From: Clostridia bacterium
GTDB taxonomy: Bacteria > Bacillota > Clostridia > Christensenellales > Borkfalkiaceae
Reading direction: 5' to 3'
DNA length: 64,000 nt
Assembly (NCBI GenBank): GCA_017396365.1
Contig: JAFQMD010000030.1
Location: forward strand, 1-64,000
Shown one piece after another: positions 16,235 to 25,176 of the stretch. A program made the position numbers and the translations under genes. Position 1 is the stretch's first letter, and each line of letters opens with the position of its first letter. Below the pieces are notes generated by a model, which was not told where the DNA came from, made no database searches, and worked only from the letters and a program-made list of their open reading frames with translations.

Positions 16235-17239
16235 TTGAACGATTTTTTCAATTTAAATAATTGTCGCAATTTTTGTAATAAAGGGTGCGGAAGAAGATGT
16301 CCACGCTGTGGCGGTTATTACAACTTTCAACAAAATGACGTTAGAGTTCCATTAGTCGTTACAGGACCTGTTGGACCTAGAGGCCCTCAAGGTATTCAAG
16401 GACCTACTGGACCTGCTGGCACAAACGGACAAACGATTGTTGGTCCTACTGGACCAACTGGAGCAACCGGTCCTCAAGGTTTACAAGGCATTCAAGGCGT
16501 AACGGGCGCAACCGGCCCACAAGGTTTACAAGGTATTCAAGGCGCAACGGGAGCAACAGGTCCGCAAGGTATTCAAGGTATTCAAGGCGCAACTGGAGCA
16601 ACCGGTCCGCAAGGTTTACAAGGCATTCAAGGCGCAACTGGAGCAACCGGTCCGCAAGGTTTACAAGGCATTCAAGGCGCAACGGGAGCAACCGGTCCAC
16701 AAGGTATTCAAGGTATTCAAGGCGTAACGGGTGCAACCGGTCCACAAGGTTTACAAGGCATTCAAGGCGTAACGGGTTCAACCGGTCCTACTGGTGAAAC
16801 AGGAGCGGTAGGGCCGACGGGCGCTACTGGACCGACGGGCGCAACGCCTACGCTTGCAACTGCTCTTGCATCTTCAAGCGGAACTTTAGCGCCGAACGAT
16901 CTTGCGCCACTAACACAAACTTTAAACACTTCGGACGGCGATATTACCATTGATTCAACTACAAATCAAATAACGCTTACTGACGGAACTTATCTCGTTA
17001 ATTACTCGGGTGTTGCAACGGGCGCTATAGATACCGTAGAACTTTCGTTATATCAAGACGGAGCGCAGATATTTTCTAGCGAATCGTCGTCAACCTTAGC
17101 GCAAGCGACCGACACGGCAACGCTATACGGTTCGACGGCTTTAAGCGTAACGGGTTCAACGGTTATAGATTTGAGAAACAGCGGAACTTCATCATACAAT
17201 TTAAACAATCTTGCTTTAACTGTTACAAAACTTTCGTAA
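16235..17239 (+). CDS. Collagen-like surface protein (exosporium BclA-like)
   Basis: The 334-residue protein starts at a TTG with AGGAG 7 bases upstream. Residues 1-35 hold five cysteines spaced C10, C14, C18, C22, C25. Residues 43-205 are collagen-type Gly-X-Y triplets, including seven 15-residue units ([15 protein letters not shown] and variants) at 76-180. Residues 206-334 form a Thr/Ser-rich beta domain like the BclA C-terminus, which trimerises in relatives. There is no secretion signal or sortase motif, which fits a spore-surface protein. The Thr-rich triplets are typical glycosylation sites. It ends at a strong hairpin terminator. Confidence 0.92.
   Translation: MNDFFNLNNCRNFCNKGCGRRCPRCGGYYNFQQNDVRVPLVVTGPVGPRGPQGIQGPTGPAGTNGQTIVGPTGPTGATGPQGLQGIQGVTGATGPQGLQGIQGATGATGPQGIQGIQGATGATGPQGLQGIQGATGATGPQGLQGIQGATGATGPQGIQGIQGVTGATGPQGLQGIQGVTGSTGPTGETGAVGPTGATGPTGATPTLATALASSSGTLAPNDLAPLTQTLNTSDGDITIDSTTNQITLTDGTYLVNYSGVATGAIDTVELSLYQDGAQIFSSESSSTLAQATDTATLYGSTALSVTGSTVIDLRNSGTSSYNLNNLALTVTKLS
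16460..16774 (+). repeat. Seven tandem 45-bp repeats inside the collagen-like gene
   Basis: Seven units of exactly 45 bases each encode one 15-residue block. Units are nearly identical and vary between ATT/TTA (Ile/Leu) and GCA/GTA (Ala/Val) codons. Such repeats can gain or lose units in frame by slippage or recombination, changing the length of the stalk. Confidence 0.95.
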
Positions 17240-17246
17240 AATATAC

Positions 17247-17271
17247 GCGCCGTGGCAAAATGCCACGGCGC
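17247..17271. terminator. Strong hairpin between convergent genes
   Basis: Perfect 11-base arms GCGCCGTGGCA/TGCCACGGCGC flank an AAA loop, 8 bases after the collagen-like gene and 8 before the end of the gltA-like gene. The T tracts are poor on both sides, so termination may be partial; it probably serves both strands. Confidence 0.75.
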
Positions 17272-17278
17272 TATCAAT

Positions 17279-18667
17279 TTAATTAAATTTATTTTTAAGA
17301 TATTCGTCAATAGATTTAGCCGCTTTTTTACCTGCTTCCATTGCTAATATTACGGTTGCAGACCCTGTAACTGCATCTCCGCCTGCAAAAACTCCGTCTC
17401 TCGTCGTTTTCATATTGTCGTCGGCTTTAATTCCTCTTTTTGCATTAGTTTCCAAACCTTTCGTCGAACTTGAAATAAGGGGATTTGGGGTCGTTCCGAT
17501 AGCAACAATGACGGTGTCCGCTTGAATTACGTACTCAGAATCGGCAATTTCTACGGCTTTTCTTCTTCCGCTTTGGTCCATCTCACCAAGAGCCATTTTT
17601 ATAACTTTAACACCTATCACGTTTGCATTTTCGTCACCGAGAATTTCAATCGGCTTTGCAAGTAAATCAAAGATAACACCCTCTTCCTTTGCGTGCATAA
17701 CTTCTTCTTTTCTTGCAGGAAGTTCGCTCTCGCCTCGCCTATAAACTACGTGGACTTCAGCGCCAAATCTAAGCGCAGTTCTGGCAGAGTCCATAGCAAC
17801 GTTTCCACCACCTACGACGACTACTTTATTACCTTCCTTAATAGGAGTGTAGCAATCTTTACAAAAAGCGCCCATAAGGTTACTTCTCGTAAGATATTCG
17901 TTGGCTGAAAATACGCCGTTTAACCCCTCGCCTTTTATATTCATAAACGTAGGAAGTCCTGCGCCCGAACCTATAAATATTGCTGAAAAGCCCTCTTCGT
18001 CAATAAGTTCGTCAACGGTAATAGATTTGCCGACTATTACGTTTTTTATAAATTTAACGCCTTTAAGTTGCAAGTTTTCTATTTCTTTTTTTACGATTTT
18101 TTTCTTGGGAAGTCTAAATTCGGGAATACCGTAAACCAAAACTCCTCCAAATTCGTGTAAAGCCTCAAAAACCGTTACTTCATAGCCTAAATTTATCAAA
18201 TCTCCAGCGCAAGCAAGCCCAGCAGGTCCAGAGCCTATTACTGCTACTTTAATTCCGTTCGTTTGTGTTTTTTGCGGTTTTTCATCGTGATTTAACGCAT
18301 AATCTGCGCAAAACCTTTCAAGTTTTCCTATATTTATTGCGTCGCCCTTTATTCCACGAACACACTTGCTTTCACATTGAGTCTCTTGCGGACAAACTCT
18401 ACCGCAAATTGCAGGGAGCGAAGAACTCTTTTTTATAATTTGACACGCTTTTAGTGGATTTCCGTTTTTTATCTCTTTTATAAACGCAGGAATATCTATT
18501 TGTACGGGGCAACCCTTTACGCATTGAGGATTTTTACAGTCTAAACATCTATTTGCCTCTAAAACGGCTTCTTGCTCGCTATAACCTAAACAAACCTCTT
18601 CAAAATTAGTCGCTCTTACCTTTGGTTCTTGTTCTTTTACGGGAATTTTTTTAGTTAAGTCAATCAT
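17279..18667 (-). CDS. gltA: NADPH-dependent glutamate synthase small-chain type flavoprotein (NfnB/GltA)
   Basis: The start used is ATG 18667 (MIDLTKKIPVKEQEP), with GGAGGGG just upstream; the protein has 462 residues. The N-terminal cysteine clusters CLDCKNPQCVKGCP and CGRVCPQETQCESKC bind two 4Fe-4S centres. Two nucleotide-binding folds follow (GSGPAGLACAG for FAD, GGGNVAMDSART for NADPH). With the neighbouring 299-residue protein it makes up NfnAB, the electron-bifurcating NADH-dependent ferredoxin:NADP+ oxidoreductase. GltA naming is also used in databases. The start overlaps the upstream gene by 8 bases, so the pair is co-translated. Confidence 0.92.
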   Translation of the reverse strand: MIDLTKKIPVKEQEPKVRATNFEEVCLGYSEQEAVLEANRCLDCKNPQCVKGCPVQIDIPAFIKEIKNGNPLKACQIIKKSSSLPAICGRVCPQETQCESKCVRGIKGDAINIGKLERFCADYALNHDEKPQKTQTNGIKVAVIGSGPAGLACAGDLINLGYEVTVFEALHEFGGVLVYGIPEFRLPKKKIVKKEIENLQLKGVKFIKNVIVGKSITVDELIDEEGFSAIFIGSGAGLPTFMNIKGEGLNGVFSANEYLTRSNLMGAFCKDCYTPIKEGNKVVVVGGGNVAMDSARTALRFGAEVHVVYRRGESELPARKEEVMHAKEEGVIFDLLAKPIEILGDENANVIGVKVIKMALGEMDQSGRRKAVEIADSEYVIQADTVIVAIGTTPNPLISSSTKGLETNAKRGIKADDNMKTTRDGVFAGGDAVTGSATVILAMEAGKKAAKSIDEYLKNKFN

Positions 18668-19547
18668 TTTCCCCTCCACAAAAACCACAACCGCCGTGAT
18701 GGGTTTCGCCTTCTTTTTCCTTTAGATACGCTCTACCTTCAAACGTTTTATATAGGGCTTGACGTTTCATTGCCTCGTCAAAATCAACTTTATGCCCATC
18801 AAATTCAGGACCGTCAACACATGCAAATTTCACTTCACCGCCAACCGTTACTCTACAAGCGCCACACATTCCCGTTCCGTCGACCATAATCGGATTCATA
18901 CTGACAATAGTAGGAATTTGTAGTTTCTTTGTGAGAATACTGACGAATTTCATCATTATAACAGGACCGATAGCAACGCAAACGTCGTACTTTTCGCCCG
19001 ACATTACGAGATTTTCCAGTTTATCGGTAACTCTTCCGTTAAAGCCGTAACTTCCGTCGTCGGTGCAAACGTAAAGATTTTTTGCAAACTTTTCCATATC
19101 GTCAAGTAAAATTAGTAAATCTTTATTTCTAGCGCCGATAATAACGTCGGCTTTATTTCCGTTTTCATAAAGCCATTTTACTTGTGGATAGACGGGCGCT
19201 GTACCTACGCCACCCGCAACAAAAAGTATTTTTTTGCTTTTAAAGTCGTTAAAACTCGATATAAGTTCAGACGGGTTTCCTAAAGGCCCGACAAAATCGT
19301 TTATAAAATCGCCTTTATTAAGCAAAGAAAGTTTTTGAGTTGACGCGCCGACAACTTGAACGACTATGCTAACGCTACCCGCTTTTCTGTCGTAATCGCA
19401 AATTGTAAGAGGAATTCTCTCGCCGTTTTCATCTACTCTTAAAATAACGAACTGACCAGGCAGACATTTTTTAGCAACCCAAGGCGCTAAAATCTTCATT
19501 TGAATTATTATATCGCTTAATTTTTTTACTTCTAAAATTTCGTACAT
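18660..19547 (-). CDS. Sulfide dehydrogenase/dihydroorotate dehydrogenase B-like FAD/NAD-binding subunit (NfnA)
   Basis: The start used is ATG 19547 (MYEILEVKKL), the usual start of the family; a GTG at 19559 would add four residues. The FAD-binding barrel includes PGQFVILR, and the NAD-binding part VAGGVGTAPVYPQ. Cysteines in MCGACRVTVGG and FACVDGPEFDGH bind the 2Fe-2S cluster; the C-terminal CGFCG pair is extra. It is the partner of the GltA-like subunit directly downstream, with which it passes electrons between NADH, ferredoxin and NADPH. Confidence 0.92.
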   Translation of the reverse strand: MYEILEVKKLSDIIIQMKILAPWVAKKCLPGQFVILRVDENGERIPLTICDYDRKAGSVSIVVQVVGASTQKLSLLNKGDFINDFVGPLGNPSELISSFNDFKSKKILFVAGGVGTAPVYPQVKWLYENGNKADVIIGARNKDLLILLDDMEKFAKNLYVCTDDGSYGFNGRVTDKLENLVMSGEKYDVCVAIGPVIMMKFVSILTKKLQIPTIVSMNPIMVDGTGMCGACRVTVGGEVKFACVDGPEFDGHKVDFDEAMKRQALYKTFEGRAYLKEKEGETHHGGCGFCGGEND

Positions 19548-19575
19548 ACATTTTACCACTTATCGTATTATTTTT

Positions 19576-19605
19576 ATTGTACTATATTTAACTGTAATTT
19601 GTCAA
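19576..19605 (-). promoter_or_regulatory. Promoter of the nfnA-gltA operon
   Basis: TTGACA (19605-19600), an 18-base spacer and TACAAT (19581-19576) on the minus strand. Transcription should start near 19569. It stands back to back with the topB promoter. Confidence 0.8.
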
Positions 19606-19612
19606 TTATGAA

Positions 19613-19641
19613 TTGACTTTATTTGCCTTTAATGTTAAAAT
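19613..19641 (+). promoter_or_regulatory. Promoter of topB, placed so that the mRNA is nearly leaderless
   Basis: TTGACT (19613-19618), a 17-base spacer and TAAAAT (19636-19641). The expected start of transcription (about 19648) falls at the ATG of topB (19649). There is no ribosome binding site before that ATG. Confidence 0.75.
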
Positions 19642-19648
19642 TTATCTT

Positions 19649-21733
19649 ATGATTGCTATAATTGCTGAAAAGCCGAGCCTTGCAAGAAATATCGTTGCAG
19701 GAATAGGCGAAATGAAAAAGAAAAACGGTTACTTTGAAAACGACGAATATATCGTCACGTGGGCATTTGGGCATTTATTTTCTCTTTGCGACGTTGAAGA
19801 TTATTCTAAAGTCCCCGTTGAAAATAAAAAATGGTCGCTTTCTAATCTTCCGTGTTTCCCCGGTGAATTTAAGTTTAAACTTAAACTCGGCGACAACGGA
19901 AAGCCCGACGACGGTATAGTACGCCAGTTTAATATTATTAAAACCATTTTAAACCGCAAAGACGTTGACAAAATAGTAAACGCGGGCGACTCGGATAGAG
20001 AGGGTGAAATAATAATTAGACTTTGCGTTGAAAACGCTTTGACTGAAAAAAAACCGTTTTATAGGCTTTGGCTACCCGACCAAACGCCGAAAACCGTTAA
20101 AAAAGCGCTTGGCGAAATGAAGGAAGAAAGCCACTATCAAAACCTTGCCAACGAGGGTTTTTCAAGGACTTATATCGACTGGCTTTACGGGGTGAATTTG
20201 ACGAGATACGCAAGTATAAAAACGGGTACTTTACTTAGAGTTGGTAGGGTTATCGTTCCCATCGTCAAGGCTATCTACGACAGAGATATTGAAATTGAAA
20301 ATTTTAAGCCCGAAACTTACTTTGCTCTCGTATCAAAAGCGGTAACGGGTGGCGAAGAGATAGAACTTACTTCAAAATATAAATTTGGCGAAAATGAAAG
20401 GCAAAAAGCCGAAATTTGTTGCCAAAGAATGAACCTTTTAGACGCAGTCGTAACCGATAAAAAGGCTAAAAAAGAAGTTTTAAACGCAGGTAAACTCTAC
20501 TCGCTTACAAAACTTCAAAACTATTTAGGTAAAAAATATAAAATGCCGATGGAAAAGAGCCTTTCTATTGCTCAAAAACTGTATGAAAACGGCTATATAA
20601 GTTATCCTAGAACTAACTCCGAATATCTTGCAACAAATGAAAAAAGCAAGATAAAAGAAATAATTTCTAACGTTAAAAATTTAGGTTATCCCATTGTTTT
20701 TAAAGACAAAAAGACAATTTTTGACGACAGTAAAATCGAATCCCACTCGGCTTTAACGCCAACTTATAAAATTCCGCAAAAAGACGCTTTAAACGACGAT
20801 GAAAAGTTAGTATATTCTACCATTTTAAGACGTTTCGTGGCGGTTTTTTGCGAAGAAGATTGTTTAATTGAAAAGAGCGAACTTACCGTTTCGTTAGGCG
20901 GTAAAGAAGACTACGTTTTAAAAGGCTCTATGATTATAACTGAGGGTTGGACAAAATACGACGGCGCGGATAAAAAAGACAAACTTTTGCCAAATTTAAA
21001 CGTCGGCGACAAGATAACCGTAGATTTCCACCCCGAAGAAAAACAAACTCAACCGCCGAAACACTACACTATTGAAACGCTTAACAATTACCTTAAAAAC
21101 CCGTTTAAAGAAGATAAAGCAAACGCCGACGAAAACGACGAAGAAGACTATAAAGCAATTTTTAAAGGCTTAGAACTCGGTACTGAGGCTACAAGAACGG
21201 GAATTATAGACAACGCTAAAAAAAGCGGTTATATTTCTCTTAAAAAGGACGTTTATAGAATAGAAAACGGCGGAAGATACTTAATTGAACAACTTATTGA
21301 TATGAATATATCAATGGATAAATATAAAACGAGTCAATTAGGTCAAGCGCTTAAAAAAGTGTATCGCGGAGAAATTTCTATTTTTGACAGCGTAAAAATG
21401 GCGCAAGACGAAATTGCCGAAGTTTTTAAAAGCGATCCTAATCAAGGAACGGGCTTTTACGGAGATAAAGTTGGCGAATGTCCGCTTTGCGGTAGCGACG
21501 TCGTAAGGGGCGTTTACAGTTACGGTTGCTCGGCGTATTCTAAAGGCTGTAAATTTAAGGTAAACTTTAAAATTTTAAGCGCGTTGCTCCCCAAAAAACA
21601 AGTTGAAAAACTGCTCGCAACAGGCTTTACCGAAAAGATGAAATTTATTTCAAAAAGCGGTAAGGAATTTGAAAGCAAATTAAAACTCGAAGTCGGCGGT
21701 AGGGTTACGTTTGACTTTGAAAAAAGTAGGTAA
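19649..21733 (+). CDS. topB: DNA topoisomerase III
   Basis: This 694-residue type IA topoisomerase relaxes and decatenates DNA through a single-strand break. The start is ATG 19649 (MIAIIAEKPSLA), as in the family; the longer frame from TTG 19613 lies within the promoter. The Toprim motif DSDREGE is at 114-120, the active-site tyrosine is Y319 (ISYPRTNSEYL), and a cysteine-rich C-terminal segment has CPLCG...CSAYSKGCKF. It runs forward, two bases ahead of the unknown gene at 21736. The start seems to be leaderless. Confidence 0.95.
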   Translation: MIAIIAEKPSLARNIVAGIGEMKKKNGYFENDEYIVTWAFGHLFSLCDVEDYSKVPVENKKWSLSNLPCFPGEFKFKLKLGDNGKPDDGIVRQFNIIKTILNRKDVDKIVNAGDSDREGEIIIRLCVENALTEKKPFYRLWLPDQTPKTVKKALGEMKEESHYQNLANEGFSRTYIDWLYGVNLTRYASIKTGTLLRVGRVIVPIVKAIYDRDIEIENFKPETYFALVSKAVTGGEEIELTSKYKFGENERQKAEICCQRMNLLDAVVTDKKAKKEVLNAGKLYSLTKLQNYLGKKYKMPMEKSLSIAQKLYENGYISYPRTNSEYLATNEKSKIKEIISNVKNLGYPIVFKDKKTIFDDSKIESHSALTPTYKIPQKDALNDDEKLVYSTILRRFVAVFCEEDCLIEKSELTVSLGGKEDYVLKGSMIITEGWTKYDGADKKDKLLPNLNVGDKITVDFHPEEKQTQPPKHYTIETLNNYLKNPFKEDKANADENDEEDYKAIFKGLELGTEATRTGIIDNAKKSGYISLKKDVYRIENGGRYLIEQLIDMNISMDKYKTSQLGQALKKVYRGEISIFDSVKMAQDEIAEVFKSDPNQGTGFYGDKVGECPLCGSDVVRGVYSYGCSAYSKGCKFKVNFKILSALLPKKQVEKLLATGFTEKMKFISKSGKEFESKLKLEVGGRVTFDFEKSR

Positions 21734-21735
21734 AT

Positions 21736-22815
21736 ATGTTTGATTTTTTACAAAGCGACAATAAACCCAAGTTTGAAATTACGGGTATAACTATCGCTAA
21801 TTGCGAATATACGTCTCTTTTGCGCGACGATTTAAGGCTACTTTTATCTCAAAACGACGACGTTGATTGCGCATGTAAACAAATTTTAAATTATTACGTT
21901 GTTAATATTAGAAATTACCTTTCTACTTATGAATATTCCTACTACCTACCGATAACCTATATTTCATTAGCGTATTATTTAGCAAAACACGGCTACTATC
22001 ACGAAGAGACGTTTAAAAAGGCTATTGAATACATTGATAACGAGTCAACTATTTTCCCTTGGGAAGACGCAGTTTATTACCAAAAAATAGGCGTAAACGC
22101 ATTAAACGAAGTTTTATTAAGTGAATTTGGAGAAAGAGCAAGAGAAATTGCGTCTTTACTTTCCGACGCTCCAAATAACGACGACTACCCTTTGCAAAGC
22201 GCAAACGTACCTAATATAATAAATCAAATACTGTTTTTAGACGGCTCAGCGCAATTTAAACTAAATAAAAGGCGTAAGGAACTACAAAAAGTCAAAGAAT
22301 TACTCACCTTGCCACTCGCTCCTATAAAAAAGCCCGTTGCGTCTTCTGTTTTATATAAAATTAGCGGTTATAAATTTTCAACGAGTTTCGCCGAAGGGGA
22401 CGTCTTAGCCTATGAAATAAAACAGGGGAAAAACGCTGGAAAATACGCAATTTTTATCGTTGATTATATAAGAGAGATTAGAAGACTTTTGTGCGACTTT
22501 TCAAGATTTGTTGAAAAATGGGAATACCTTGCTCTTGTCGACGGGCTTTATGATGAAATACCCACTAAAATACCGAATAAATTTTTATCAACCGGAGTTT
22601 TAACCGATTTTGACGGCAACGAGTTTTATTTTAATCATTTTTACGTCTGTGAAAACAATCAAGATTTTTATTTTAAAAAGGTTTCTTCAGTTACTCCGCC
22701 AAGGTTAAAAAGGTCAGACTTTATCTGCAATTTTTTTAAACCGCAAGAAGAAGTTTTGGCAAAAGAAATCAACGTAAATAATATCGACGAAATTTTAAAC
22801 GATTTATTTAAATAG
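21736..22815 (+). CDS. Protein of unknown function
   Basis: The product has 359 residues and no domain I can name with confidence. The N-terminal half (to about residue 190) looks helical, with aromatic-rich helices such as YEYSYYLPITYISLAYYLAKHGYY. A basic linker (KLNKRRKELQKVKELL) leads to a more beta-like part near FAEGDVLAYEIKQGKNAGKYAIFIV. That stretch loosely recalls a GDV.A..L..GKYA domain seen in Imm26-like proteins, but this is only a resemblance. No signal peptide or membrane segment is visible. It lies 2 bases after topB and should share its transcript, ending at the terminator at 22818. Confidence 0.85.
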   Translation: MFDFLQSDNKPKFEITGITIANCEYTSLLRDDLRLLLSQNDDVDCACKQILNYYVVNIRNYLSTYEYSYYLPITYISLAYYLAKHGYYHEETFKKAIEYIDNESTIFPWEDAVYYQKIGVNALNEVLLSEFGERAREIASLLSDAPNNDDYPLQSANVPNIINQILFLDGSAQFKLNKRRKELQKVKELLTLPLAPIKKPVASSVLYKISGYKFSTSFAEGDVLAYEIKQGKNAGKYAIFIVDYIREIRRLLCDFSRFVEKWEYLALVDGLYDEIPTKIPNKFLSTGVLTDFDGNEFYFNHFYVCENNQDFYFKKVSSVTPPRLKRSDFICNFFKPQEEVLAKEINVNNIDEILNDLFK

Positions 22816-22817
22816 AT

Positions 22818-22849
22818 AAAAACTGCTTGCTCTTTAGCAAGCAGTTTTT
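22818..22849. terminator. Two-way Rho-independent terminator
   Basis: AAAAACTGCTTGC and its perfect complement flank a TCTTTA loop, with T runs on both strands. It separates the convergent genes at 21736-22815 and 22851-24005. Confidence 0.9.
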
Positions 22850-22850
22850 A

Positions 22851-24005
22851 TTATAAATTCTCTTTGAAATCTTCTATTTCTTTTTTTCTATCTTTAATAG
22901 ATTCTGCATCTAAAAGTAGCAAATCGTCAAATTCGTGCGTTTGAGTTGTAAAAGACATTTCTCCACTCGGCGTAATTACGAGCGTTACAGTGCCTTGTAA
23001 GTCCGTTCGATAAATAGTTGAACCTATCGCTATTAAATTGTCAAGCGCTTGTTTTGTCGGGTGCTTATACTTTCCGTGGCATACACCGCAAGATATAACG
23101 GATATCTCGGGTTGAATTAAATTTAAAAATCCCATCGAGCTCGACGTCGCGCTACCGTGGTGGGCTACTTTTAAAACGTCGCAATCAAGCGACGCTATTT
23201 CGCTTGTGTTTTTAGCGTAATAATCGGTGAAAAGTTTTTCAGCATCCTTTTCCATATCGCCTGTTAGCATAACTTTTTTACCTGCAAACTCTAAAATCAT
23301 TACTGACGAAAAGTCGTTTGAATTGCTAAAATCTTTAAATCCGTCTAACGTTTTAACGTACGGCATAACGAAATCTATTGAGTATTCGCAAGTTTTATCC
23401 CCTGCCGTTACCGTAAACGAAAAGTCCGTATCGTCTGTAAAGAATACGTTTTTAGTTCCTTCGTTTGAAACGCCTTTAAGATAATCGCCGTATGTTGGAG
23501 TGGCTTTTGGGTGATAACCCTCGTTAATAAAGCCTGCGCCGAAAGTATAATCGCCTGAATATTTTACGTACGGACGATACGAGTAATTGACTTGATAATT
23601 TTCATAAACGTAATCCATTGAGCCTATATGGTCGTCATCAGTATGCGTTGCAACGACGTAATCTAAAACGAGTTTTTTGCCATTTACCGTCAAATACTTA
23701 TCTAAAACGTCCTCGGCGCTATTTTCACCCGCGTCGATTAACATATTTTTTCCATCAGGAAAATTGATAAGTATGGCGTCGCCTTGACCTACGTCCATAA
23801 AGGTGATTTTTAAATTGCCGATTTCATCAACTTCAACGCTCTCTTTTGAGCCCGAAGAGTCGGTTTCCACTTGAAAAACTTTATCCCAGTCAATTATCCC
23901 AAATCTAAATTTATAGTCGAGCAAAGAAACGACTAAAACTACGATTAAGATTATTGCGATAAATATGTAATAGTATTTTTTACTCTTGTTTTTCCTTTTA
24001 GCCAT
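22851..24005 (-). CDS. ComEC/Rec2-like metallo-beta-lactamase fold hydrolase
   Basis: The 384-residue protein has a single N-terminal membrane segment (about residues 11-28) and then an extracellular-facing metallo-hydrolase domain. Metal ligands are in HTDDDHIGS (about residue 120) and KVAHHGS (about residue 275), and the opening MDVGQGDAILI block is typical. It corresponds to the nuclease-like domain of the competence protein ComEC but lacks the channel, as in the stand-alone family found in Firmicutes. Substrate unknown; DNA or nucleotides are likely. It lies 6 bases after the rRNA methyltransferase gene. Confidence 0.88.
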   Translation of the reverse strand: MAKRKNKSKKYYYIFIAIILIVVLVVSLLDYKFRFGIIDWDKVFQVETDSSGSKESVEVDEIGNLKITFMDVGQGDAILINFPDGKNMLIDAGENSAEDVLDKYLTVNGKKLVLDYVVATHTDDDHIGSMDYVYENYQVNYSYRPYVKYSGDYTFGAGFINEGYHPKATPTYGDYLKGVSNEGTKNVFFTDDTDFSFTVTAGDKTCEYSIDFVMPYVKTLDGFKDFSNSNDFSSVMILEFAGKKVMLTGDMEKDAEKLFTDYYAKNTSEIASLDCDVLKVAHHGSATSSSMGFLNLIQPEISVISCGVCHGKYKHPTKQALDNLIAIGSTIYRTDLQGTVTLVITPSGEMSFTTQTHEFDDLLLLDAESIKDRKKEIEDFKENL

Positions 24006-24011
24006 TATGCC

Positions 24012-25175
24012 TCACAAAATTTTAATTACTGCAACTTTTAAATATAAACACTCGTCGTAGCCTATTAGCGAAGCGTGGTCCTTTCCCTGCATTCTTAGTT
24101 CTAACAGTTTTGCTTTTAAACCACACTCTGCAATGCTCTCTTTGATCATTTTCATAAATAGTTCTACCGTCATGTGTTGCGAACAACTACAAGTTATTAA
24201 ATATCCGCCCTTTTCGACGAGTTTCATTGCTTTTTTATTTATATCTTTATAGCCCCTATACCCTTCTTTAACCGTATCCACGGTCTTAGTAAATGCAGGC
24301 GGATCTAAAACTATAACGTCGAACTTTTTACCGTTTTCCTTGCAGTCGCTAAGGTATTTGAAAACGTCCGCCGTTTGACAATCTATATCAAGATTATTAA
24401 GGCTTGCGTTTTGTTTAACTAAATCAATAGCCCTTTGACTTATGTCAACTGCGGTAACTTGCTTTGCTCCGTGTTTTTTAGCATTGAGCGCAAAACCGCC
24501 CTCGTTACAAAAACAGTCTAAAACGGTCTTGTCTTTTACGTACCATTTTAAATTGTCTCTATTTTCCTTTTGATCGAGAAAATAGCCAGTTTTTTGCCCG
24601 TTTTCAAGGTCAACGAGCATTTTTAAGCCGTTTTCGACAATTTCAACTACGGTTTTATTCTCACCGTATAAAAGACCTTTCTTCTCTTCTAAGCCTTCTT
24701 TTTTTCTTATAGAAACGTCGCTACGCTCGTAGATAGTTTTAGGATTAAAAACTTCGACCAAAATATCAACGATCATTTGCTTTCTAACTTCCATACCAAG
24801 ACTTAAAAACTGAACGGATAAAGCGTCGCCGTATTTATCGACGATAAGCCCCGACAAAAAGTCTGACTCCGAAAAAACAGCCCTATAATTATCTAAATAT
24901 CCCAAAGAAAGCCTATAATTATTTGCTTCAACTATTCTCTTTTTAAAAAAATCTCTGTCGATTTGTTCAGATTTTAAGGTAAGCACCCTAATACTCAATT
25001 TTGACAAATGATTTATAAAACCGTAGCAAACGAATCTACCGTCAAACGACCTAACTTCAGCAACGCTACCTTGTTTGTCTTTTCCTTCAATTTTATACAC
25101 TTCGTTTGCGTATATCCAAGGATAGCCGTTTAACACTTTCTTCTCTTCGGTCTTTTTTAAAATTACCGTGTACAT
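24012..25175 (-). CDS. rlmI: Class I SAM-dependent rRNA methyltransferase (RlmI/YccW-like)
   Basis: The start used is ATG 25175 (MYTVILKKTEEKKVL), one base after the stop of the upstream gene; the frame from TTG 25196 is less likely. The protein of 387 residues has an N-terminal PUA RNA-binding domain, an EEHB-like middle part and a SAM-binding domain (LDCFCNEGGFALNA). DPPAFTK is the cytosine-methyltransferase motif, and CSCSQHM carries the catalytic cysteine. E. coli RlmI makes m5C1962 in 23S rRNA; this position is assumed from homology. Confidence 0.9.
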   Translation of the reverse strand: MYTVILKKTEEKKVLNGYPWIYANEVYKIEGKDKQGSVAEVRSFDGRFVCYGFINHLSKLSIRVLTLKSEQIDRDFFKKRIVEANNYRLSLGYLDNYRAVFSESDFLSGLIVDKYGDALSVQFLSLGMEVRKQMIVDILVEVFNPKTIYERSDVSIRKKEGLEEKKGLLYGENKTVVEIVENGLKMLVDLENGQKTGYFLDQKENRDNLKWYVKDKTVLDCFCNEGGFALNAKKHGAKQVTAVDISQRAIDLVKQNASLNNLDIDCQTADVFKYLSDCKENGKKFDVIVLDPPAFTKTVDTVKEGYRGYKDINKKAMKLVEKGGYLITCSCSQHMTVELFMKMIKESIAECGLKAKLLELRMQGKDHASLIGYDECLYLKVAVIKIL

Positions 25176-25176
25176 G

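Noticed and set aside
16460..16774. Regularly spaced 45-bp repeats as a CRISPR array
   Set aside because: The units are contiguous, in frame and without spacers; they encode the collagen-like repeat.
16446..16781. Long open frame antisense to the collagen-like gene, apparently repetitive
   Set aside because: It mirrors the 45-bp repeats of the real gene and its Leu/Arg-rich repeats have no other support.
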